Assembly (NCBI RefSeq): GCF_009906835.1
Contig: NZ_CP047652.1
Coordinates: 443,001 to 507,000 of the forward strand
Origin: Aristophania vespae
GTDB lineage: Bacteria; Pseudomonadota; Alphaproteobacteria; Acetobacterales; Acetobacteraceae
Direction of reading: 5' to 3'
DNA: 64,000 nt
Shown here: positions 58,240-64,000 of the stretch, in pieces
Position numbering within the stretch: the stretch's first letter is position 1
Layout: each line of letters begins with the position of its first letter
Notes under the pieces: model-generated
The model's input: the letters and a program-made list of their open reading frames with translations, nothing else
Database searches by the model: none
What the model was told of the DNA's origin: nothing
Position numbers and translations under genes: made by a program

Positions 58240-58298
58240 GTCTTACTGTCCGATTAAGAAAGAGATTTTCTTTTAAATCAGTTCTTTTGGTGAGTATC

Positions 58299-59381
58299 TC
58301 AAACTGGTTTTAAACTAGGATTTTCCAGAATTTTTCTTAAAATGCGAATTAGGTTTTCACAGTCCTGGTCCGAACCGATTGTAACACGTAGCCACTCTTG
58401 AATACGCGGTACAGATGAGAGATGCCTTACTATTATAGACTGATCTCTGAGACGATTATGAAGAGTCACTGCCGAAAATTCTGGATGGTGTATTAAAATA
58501 AAATTTGCCTGAGATGGCAGAATTTTAAAACCAAGTGCTTCAAGTTGAGGAATCAGTTTTTCCCGCGTAGCGACGATATGTCGAACAGTTTTGCCAAACC
58601 ACTCTTCATCTAAAAGAGAAGCAACAGCACCGGCCTGAGATGTACGAGGGAGGGGATAAGAGTTGAAACTGTCTTTAACACGGGTCAGGGCTTCAATAAG
58701 CTCTGGGGCTCCTAAAGCATATCCAACGCGCAATCCTGCCAGGCCAGAAGATTTAGAAAAAGTGCGAACAACCAGTAGATTGTCATAATTTTTGATGAGC
58801 GAGACAGCAGTTTCAGCCCCAAAATCTACATAGGCCTCATCAATAATGACAACACAATCAGGTTGAGATTTTAGAAGCTGTTCAATAGCGTCAAGAGGTA
58901 AGGCAATTCCTGTATTGGCATTGGGATTTGCAATTGCAATTCCACCGCATGGCCCCTGATAGTCTTCTACCGCCAGGCAAAAATCCTCCTTGAGGGGAAT
59001 ATGCCGATAGCTAAGGCCGAAAAGTTCGCAATAAACAGGATAAAATCCGTAAGTAACATCTGCGAAGAGAATATCATTTTCTGGCCTAAAAAAGGCACGA
59101 AAAGCGTGAGCCAGAACTTCGTCAGATCCGTTACCAACAAAAACATTATCAAGTTTAAGGTCAAATTTATCCGCAATGACTTCGCAAAGTTTTCGGGCTG
59201 TTGGATCAGGGTAAAGGCGAAGATCCTCATTTGCAGCATTTTTGATGGCTTCTATCGCCTTAGGGCTTGGTCCATAAGGTGACTCATTTGTATTGAGCTT
59301 TGTAAGATTTAATAAATGTGGCTGCTCTCCAGGAATATATGGATGTAATTTGTGAATGGAAGGGTTCCATAAACGGCTCAT
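58299..59381 (-). CDS. hisC: Histidinol-phosphate aminotransferase
   Basis: PLP aminotransferase of histidine synthesis, also able to act on aromatic amino acids in some bacteria. The PLP lysine lies in RTFSKSSGLAGLRVGYALG; KLNTNESPYGPSPKA, FVGNGSDEVLAH and VVIIDEAYVDFG are family blocks, and the phosphate-binding end LRVTIGSDQDCENLI is complete. ATG 59381 (MSRLWNPSIHKLHPYIPG) is preferred to a frame opening 25 codons upstream. About 360 residues. Confidence 0.95.
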   Translation of the reverse strand: MSRLWNPSIHKLHPYIPGEQPHLLNLTKLNTNESPYGPSPKAIEAIKNAANEDLRLYPDPTARKLCEVIADKFDLKLDNVFVGNGSDEVLAHAFRAFFRPENDILFADVTYGFYPVYCELFGLSYRHIPLKEDFCLAVEDYQGPCGGIAIANPNANTGIALPLDAIEQLLKSQPDCVVIIDEAYVDFGAETAVSLIKNYDNLLVVRTFSKSSGLAGLRVGYALGAPELIEALTRVKDSFNSYPLPRTSQAGAVASLLDEEWFGKTVRHIVATREKLIPQLEALGFKILPSQANFILIHHPEFSAVTLHNRLRDQSIIVRHLSSVPRIQEWLRVTIGSDQDCENLIRILRKILENPSLKPV

Positions 59382-59499
59382 AAAATCTGCCCTACGAAAA
59401 AAAGCGAAGCTAAAAAAGAATATTTTGCCGCGTTGTATGAGGGAAAATCCCTCCATTACACTGCTAAGCTACAATGCCAAATTACATTGTGAATGAGTG

Positions 59500-59988
59500 T
59501 TATGAGAAAAGATGCTCTAATCCCTGCCGCTGTGCCAAAATACGTGCTGAAACATCTTCAATGTCTTTATGGTCGGGATTAGCCCCAGCTTTCAAGAGCT
59601 TGGTAACCATGGCTTCACGGCCAAACATGACAGCAAACATAAGTGGGGTGCGTCCTGCATGATTAGGCTTATCAACCGAGGCCCCATGTTCAATGAGTAA
59701 ATCAGCTATCGTGTCAAACCCTTTAAAAGCAACGCCTGATAGGGCCGTAGCACCTTTAAGATCTGCTGCGTCAGGATTAGCACCTTTTTCTAAAAGTAAC
59801 TTAGCGGCTTCCAAATTATCATTATATGTCGCTACAATCAGTGGCGTGTATCCGCGACTGTCAATGCAATCAACTGGCATACCTGCTTCAAGAAATTGTG
59901 AAAGCAGCTCAGTATCGCCACTTCTGGCAGTATCTATGAATAAAGCTGTTATCTGTTCTGGAGTAAAATTTATTTTATGATCAGTCAT
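59500..59988 (-). CDS. Ankyrin-repeat protein
   Basis: A 162-residue cytoplasmic protein without signal peptide made of about four ankyrin repeats: DTELLSQFLEAGMPVDCIDSRGYTPLIVA, NLEAAKLLLEKGANPDAADLKGATALSGVA-type units (for example AAKLLLEKGANPDAAD), FDTIADLLIEHGASVDKPN and AMVTKLLKAGANPDHKD. A protein-binding scaffold with unknown partner; such small ankyrin proteins are common in alphaproteobacteria, so a host-effector role is not implied. Confidence 0.9.
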   Translation of the reverse strand: MTDHKINFTPEQITALFIDTARSGDTELLSQFLEAGMPVDCIDSRGYTPLIVATYNDNLEAAKLLLEKGANPDAADLKGATALSGVAFKGFDTIADLLIEHGASVDKPNHAGRTPLMFAVMFGREAMVTKLLKAGANPDHKDIEDVSARILAQRQGLEHLFS

Positions 59989-60165
59989 AATTTTTCCTGA
60001 CTTATAATGCGGGGTAGTAAGATTTTATTACCTAACAAAGTGGTTTAAACTGTTTACTTCAATGAGTTTTACAAAACAGCGAAAAGAGTCGAAATCGACT
60101 CATAATAAACAGACACAAAATCGTGTTCCAGGTAAATTTTTGCTTTTTAGGCATTGCGTTACCCA

Positions 60166-60208
60166 CCGGTCCACGCCAACTCTAATGGCGTTGGTGTTTT
60201 GGGACTGG
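60166..60208 (+). other. Structured element in the tkt leader
   Basis: An outer stem CCGGTCC/GGACTGG (60166-60172 with 60202-60208) encloses ACGCCA/TGGCGT (60173-60178 with 60186-60191). It lies 60 bases before the tkt start in an otherwise featureless 280-base divergent gap and is the GC-rich island of that gap. It has no T-run directly after it, so it is a leader structure rather than a terminator. Confidence 0.5.
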
Positions 60209-60270
60209 ACAGAAAGATAAAGAAGACTAATTCTGTACTAGTTGCCGTTTATTGATTAAGGATTTCTAAA

Positions 60271-62331
60271 GTGACTAACTCGCTATCGAAACTATGTATC
60301 GACACTATTCGAACTCTGTCGATGGATGGAGTAGAGCGTGCGAAATCCGGCCACCCAGGCACAGCCATGGCGCTTGCTCCTGCAATGTATGCCCTATGGC
60401 AACATGACATGCGCTATGACCCTGCAAATCCGCTATGGCCCGCACGCGACCGCTTCGTTCTTTCTGGCGGTCATGCTTCCATGCTCTTATATTCTCTTAT
60501 TCATCTTGCTGGTATTAAATCTGTAGAATCAGGGAAGGTCGTCGATAAACCCTCTCTGAGTGTAAAAGATCTCGAATCTTTCCGTCAGTTAGATTCCCTA
60601 ACCCCAGGCCATCCTGAATATCATCACACCTCTGGGGTAGAGACCACGACAGGGCCTTTGGGTCAGGGTTGTGGTAATTCTGTTGGTATGGCGATGGCAG
60701 AGCGCTGGTTTGCAGCTCGTTATAACCGTCCTGGATTTAAGCTCTTTGATTATCACGTCACGACATTCTGTGGTGATGGGGATATGATGGAAGGAATCGC
60801 ATCAGAAGCTGCTTCTATGGCAGGGCATCTGGGATTAGGTAATCTTACATGGATCTATGATCGCAATCATATCTCCATTGAAGGATCAACCAATCTTGCC
60901 TTTACCGAAGATGTTGGTAAGCGCTTTGAAGCTTATGGCTGGCACGTTGTCCATATTGATGATGGCAATGATCATGAAGCTATTTTGGCCGCTCTTAAAG
61001 AGTGCAAAAATGTTAAAGACAAGCCTAGCTTAATTGTCTTAACAACTGTTATCGGCTTTGGTGCTCCTAAAAAGGCCGGCACGGCATCTGCCCATGGTGA
61101 GCCGCTTGGAAATGAAGAAATTATCGGCGCCAAGGCTTCTTATGGTTGGCTCAAAGATGCGCCTCCTTTCTATGTTCCTGAAGGTGTAAAAGAACATTTC
61201 GCTGAAGGTTTGGGCCGCCGTGGCGCAAAAGCAAGTGCGGAATGGGATAAGCTTTTTGCAGAATATGGCCAAAAACACCCTGAACTGGCAGCAGAATTAA
61301 AAGCAATCTTTGCTGGTGAGTTACCTCAGGGTTGGGATAAAGACCTTCCTGTTTATGAAACCAATGAAAAAGGCGTAGCCTCGCGTCAAAGCTCTGGCGA
61401 GGTGCTTAATGCGGTAGCGAAAAATCTGCCTTGGATGATTGGTGGTTCGGCCGATCTGTCCCCTTCTACAAAAACAACCATTAAAGACGGTGGGTCCTTC
61501 CAACCAGAAAAATGGAACGGTACTTATAGCGGGCGTAATATCCATTTTGGTGTGCGTGAACATGCCATGGGTGCGATTTGCAACGGTCTGGCTCTTAGCG
61601 GGCTGCGGGTGTTCTGCTCAGGCTTCCTTATCTTCTCAGATTATATGAAGACGCCAATCCGTCTTTCTGCTCTGATGAATCTACCAGTGAGCTATGTGTT
61701 TACTCATGATTCTATTGGTGTGGGTGAAGATGGCCCAACACATCAACCCATTGAACAGCTTGTTCAGCTTAGGGCAACGCCAAACGTCACTTTAATGCGT
61801 CCATCTGATGCAAATGAAGTGACAGAAGCATGGCGTTTCTTGATACAGCATAAAACAGGTCCTGTTGCTCTTGCTTTGAGCCGCCAGAACCTGCCGACTA
61901 TTGATCGTTCAAAATATGCGCAAGCCTCTGGCCTGACAAAAGGTGCTTATGTGCTTGCTTGCTGTGGCCAAACACCAGATGTCATTCTCATGGCTTCCGG
62001 TTCTGAAGTAGGGTTGGTTGTTGCGGCTTATGAGCGCCTCAGAGCAGAAGGCGTTAAAGCGCGTGTCGTCTCTATGCCAAGTCTCGATCTTTTTGAAGAG
62101 CAGGATCAGGCTTATCGTGACAGCGTCCTTCCTCCTTCGGTTAAGGCAAGAGTTGGCGTTGAAATGGCATCGCCTATCGGTTGGGACCGTTATGTAGGTC
62201 CAGAAGGCAAAATGATTGCTATGCCAGGCTTTGGTGCCTCCGCACCAGCAGGTCAACTTATGAAGAAATTCGGCTTTACTGTTGATGACGTTTATGAGGC
62301 CGCCAAGGCTTTATTGGCAGCTCGTCACTAA
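60271..62331 (+). CDS. tkt: Transketolase
   Basis: Thiamine-diphosphate enzyme moving two-carbon units in the pentose phosphate pathway. Signatures: ERAKSGHPGTAMALAPAMY, TTTGPLGQGCGNSVGMAMAER, the ThDP motif FCGDGDMMEGIASEAASMAG with IYDRNHISIEG, VREHAMGAICNGLAL, and THDSIGVGEDGPTHQPIEQ. GTG start with AAGGA upstream. 686 residues. It precedes tal-pgi by 21 bases, so the two form an operon, as in other acetic acid bacteria where the pentose phosphate pathway is the main cytoplasmic sugar route. Confidence 0.97.
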   Translation: MTNSLSKLCIDTIRTLSMDGVERAKSGHPGTAMALAPAMYALWQHDMRYDPANPLWPARDRFVLSGGHASMLLYSLIHLAGIKSVESGKVVDKPSLSVKDLESFRQLDSLTPGHPEYHHTSGVETTTGPLGQGCGNSVGMAMAERWFAARYNRPGFKLFDYHVTTFCGDGDMMEGIASEAASMAGHLGLGNLTWIYDRNHISIEGSTNLAFTEDVGKRFEAYGWHVVHIDDGNDHEAILAALKECKNVKDKPSLIVLTTVIGFGAPKKAGTASAHGEPLGNEEIIGAKASYGWLKDAPPFYVPEGVKEHFAEGLGRRGAKASAEWDKLFAEYGQKHPELAAELKAIFAGELPQGWDKDLPVYETNEKGVASRQSSGEVLNAVAKNLPWMIGGSADLSPSTKTTIKDGGSFQPEKWNGTYSGRNIHFGVREHAMGAICNGLALSGLRVFCSGFLIFSDYMKTPIRLSALMNLPVSYVFTHDSIGVGEDGPTHQPIEQLVQLRATPNVTLMRPSDANEVTEAWRFLIQHKTGPVALALSRQNLPTIDRSKYAQASGLTKGAYVLACCGQTPDVILMASGSEVGLVVAAYERLRAEGVKARVVSMPSLDLFEEQDQAYRDSVLPPSVKARVGVEMASPIGWDRYVGPEGKMIAMPGFGASAPAGQLMKKFGFTVDDVYEAAKALLAARH

Positions 62332-62352
62332 AGTAAGATTTAAGGAAAAGAA

Positions 62353-64000
62353 ATGACCAAAAACAATGAGGGTAATTCCCTAAAAAGACTGGCCGAACAC
62401 GGCCAGTCACCATGGTTCGATTTCATCCGTCGTGATTTTACAGCCAATGGTTCGCTGAAAAAAATGGTAGAAGAAGATGGGTTAATGGGGGTCACGTCTA
62501 ACCCCGCCATTTTCGAAAAAGCTATTGGTCATGGCGCAGAATATGAGTCAGAAGTTCGTAGTCTTCTGGCAAAACATAATCTTTCAGCTGGTGAGCTATA
62601 TGAGCATATCGCCATTGAAGATATTCGTGATGCCTGTGCTGTTTTAAAGCCAGTATTTGACAAAACAAAAAAGCGCGATGGTTATGTTAGCCTAGAAGTT
62701 TCGCCTTATATTGCCTATGACCAGGCAGCAACAATTGCTGATGCCCGTCGGCTCTGGAAAGAAGTTAATCGTGAAAACCTCATGATTAAAATTCCAGCCA
62801 CAGCAGAAGGCACACGCGCTGTTAAAGATGCTATTGCCGATGGCATCAATGTTAACGTTACGCTTTTATTTTCGCTCAATGCTTATAAGGCTGTTCTAGA
62901 ATCTTATATTCAGGGCCTGGAAGCGCGCGTTCAAAAAGGCCAGAGCATTGATCATCTGGCAAGTGTGGCGTCTTTCTTTGTGAGCCGTATCGATTCAAAA
63001 ATTGATGCTGAGATTGATCGCCGCATTGCTGAAAATGCTCCAGAAGCGGCAGAGCTGAAAAAACTGCGTGGTAAAGTTGCTATTGCAAACGCCAAATTAG
63101 CTTACCAACATTATTTGGAAGTAAGCAAAAGCGCACGTTGGAAAGCACTTGAAGCAAAAGGCGCACAGCCTCAACGTCTGCTCTGGGCCAGCACGGGAAC
63201 AAAAGATAAAGCCTATAGCGATGTTCTTTATGTTGAAGAGCTTATTGGGGCAGATACAGTCAACACAATCCCACCCGCAACCTTCGATGCTTTTCGTGAT
63301 CACGGAAAACTTAGAGGAAGCTTGCTTGAGGATATTGAAGGTGCCCGTAAGGTCCTGGCTGAAGCTGAGCGTCTGAATCTTAACCTTCAAAAAGTGACTG
63401 AAACACTCGTTATTGAAGGTTGTGCTTCTTTCTGTGTTGCCTTTGATGCTCTTTTAGGGGCTGTGGAGGCACGTCGTGAGGCTGTTCTTTCTGATCGTCT
63501 TGCTGAACTGAGCCTATCTTTACCCGATGAATTATCACCAGCTGTTGTTGCTGCTGAGAAAAAATGGTCAGAAGGTGGTGGGGTCCGTCGTATTTGGGCA
63601 CATGATGCATCTGTCTGGACAAATGGCCCTGAAAGCAAATGGCTCGGCTGGCTTAATGCACCACAAGATGGTCTTGCTCAATGCGACGCTTATGAGAAAT
63701 TTGCCAAAGAAGTTAAGTCACGCGGTTATAGCGACATCCTTCTTTTAGGAATGGGTGGCTCCAGCCTTGGCCCAGAAGTGCTTGAAAAAACTTTTGGTCG
63801 TGTAAGCGGGGCTGCTCAGCTTCATGTACTTGACAGTACAGACCCACAGCAAATTGCGCATTTTGCCAAACAGGTTGACCTTAAAAAGACTCTTTTTATT
63901 GTCTCCAGTAAGTCAGGTAGCACTTTAGAGCCGAATATTTTATTCGCTTATTTCTGGGAACAGGCAAAAGCAGCACTAGGACAGGATCCTGGTGAACATT
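62353..64000 (+). CDS. tal-pgi: Bifunctional transaldolase / phosphoglucose isomerase, 3' end outside window
   Basis: Fusion of class I transaldolase (residues about 1-370) and glucose-6-phosphate isomerase. Read directly from the sequence: LMGVTSNPAIFEKAIG near the start, the Schiff-base lysine in NLMIKIPATAEG, VNVTLLFSLNAYKAV, then WASTGTKDKAYSDVLYVEELIG. The isomerase half begins near residue 400 and has LLGMGGSSLGPEVL and the signature SSKSGSTLEPN. TAAGGAAAAG precedes the ATG. The frame is still open at the last base (549 codons present); the whole is expected to be about 950. Fusions of this kind are known in Gluconobacter and relatives. Confidence 0.95.
   Translation, partial: MTKNNEGNSLKRLAEHGQSPWFDFIRRDFTANGSLKKMVEEDGLMGVTSNPAIFEKAIGHGAEYESEVRSLLAKHNLSAGELYEHIAIEDIRDACAVLKPVFDKTKKRDGYVSLEVSPYIAYDQAATIADARRLWKEVNRENLMIKIPATAEGTRAVKDAIADGINVNVTLLFSLNAYKAVLESYIQGLEARVQKGQSIDHLASVASFFVSRIDSKIDAEIDRRIAENAPEAAELKKLRGKVAIANAKLAYQHYLEVSKSARWKALEAKGAQPQRLLWASTGTKDKAYSDVLYVEELIGADTVNTIPPATFDAFRDHGKLRGSLLEDIEGARKVLAEAERLNLNLQKVTETLVIEGCASFCVAFDALLGAVEARREAVLSDRLAELSLSLPDELSPAVVAAEKKWSEGGGVRRIWAHDASVWTNGPESKWLGWLNAPQDGLAQCDAYEKFAKEVKSRGYSDILLLGMGGSSLGPEVLEKTFGRVSGAAQLHVLDSTDPQQIAHFAKQVDLKKTLFIVSSKSGSTLEPNILFAYFWEQAKAALGQDPGEH

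Noticed and set aside
59500-59988. Ankyrin protein as a secreted host effector
   Set aside because: It has no secretion signal or secretion-system neighbours, and small cytoplasmic ankyrin proteins are common in free-living relatives.
1-64000. CRISPR arrays, insertion sequences, prophage or integrase genes, rRNA operons
   Set aside because: Reading both strands I found no regularly spaced repeats, transposase or integrase motifs, terminal inverted repeats or rRNA sequence.

Overview
The window looks like chromosome from a low-GC (roughly low-40s percent by eye) alphaproteobacterium, most probably an acetic acid bacterium (Acetobacteraceae), perhaps an insect-associated lineage. Alphaproteobacterial signs are the C4-pathway 5-aminolevulinate synthase, a CtrA-type regulator, an ATP12 F1-ATPase chaperone, bifunctional IspDF, a SAM-II riboswitch before metZ, and the ruvCAB-ybgC-tolQRAB-pal-ybgF-tilS-ftsH supercluster. 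The transketolase gene followed by a fused transaldolase/phosphoglucose isomerase points to Acetobacteraceae. I saw no insertion sequence, phage gene, CRISPR array, rRNA or plasmid function; this is mostly housekeeping chromosome. The family assignment is inference, not a database match.

Layout. 1-3.3 kb: 3' end of hemA, then an opposing pair for an outer-membrane two-partner-secretion transporter and a small exported protein of unknown function. 3.4-8.1 kb: small unknown gene, cvpA, purF, a 540-base AT-rich gap, and a sugar-porter MFS gene. 8.1-16.8 kb (minus): one long directional set, ccmC-D-E-F-G-H-I, a zinc-ribbon membrane protein, maeA and fumC; ccmA and ccmB are not here. 16.9-29.5 kb (plus): EVE protein, EcsC, aat, an exported protein, bcp, a YhdP-like giant protein, rarA, an RluC/D synthase, an AsmA-like protein and ATP12. 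29.5-37.9 kb (mostly minus): ispDF, apaG, metZ with promoter and SAM-II riboswitch, tRNA-Gly(CCC) on plus, an exported unknown, a 2OG-Fe dioxygenase, NDH-2, argJ and a parvulin isomerase. 38.3-54.5 kb (plus): secA, yebC, ruvCAB, ybgC, tol-pal, tilS, ftsH, glmM. 54.6-60 kb: ctrA (minus) facing a small unknown gene, an M29 aminopeptidase, hisC and an ankyrin protein. 60.3 kb to the end: tkt and tal-pgi, running off the window.

Two things stand out. First, nine conserved genes (the TpsB transporter, ccmF, ecsC, the RluC/D gene, the AsmA-like gene, ndh, argJ, ruvB, tolB) are each broken by loss of one base (two in the RluC/D gene), always a G on one strand or C on the other and nearly always in a run of three to five. 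Adding one base restores a full family-length protein every time. This looks like systematic homopolymer under-calling in the assembly rather than gene decay, so I annotate these as single genes with their restored extents. Second, the CtrA-type regulator has Glu at the phosphoacceptor position 51 and Ser at acidic-pocket position 8, while its DNA-binding half is intact. Glu at this site is the substitution used experimentally as a phosphomimic in Caulobacter CtrA. A TTAA-N7-TTAA CtrA-type box lies in its own upstream region.

Functionally the window covers cytochrome c maturation, C4-acid metabolism, the pentose phosphate pathway, envelope integrity (Tol-Pal, FtsH, AsmA-like proteins, SecA, parvulin), recombination (RuvABC, RarA), and heme, purine, methionine, arginine, histidine and isoprenoid synthesis. 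I found no convincing new multi-gene system. The best leads are the natural CtrA D51E, the transporter paired with an unfamiliar small exported protein, and a structured leader before tkt-tal-pgi.
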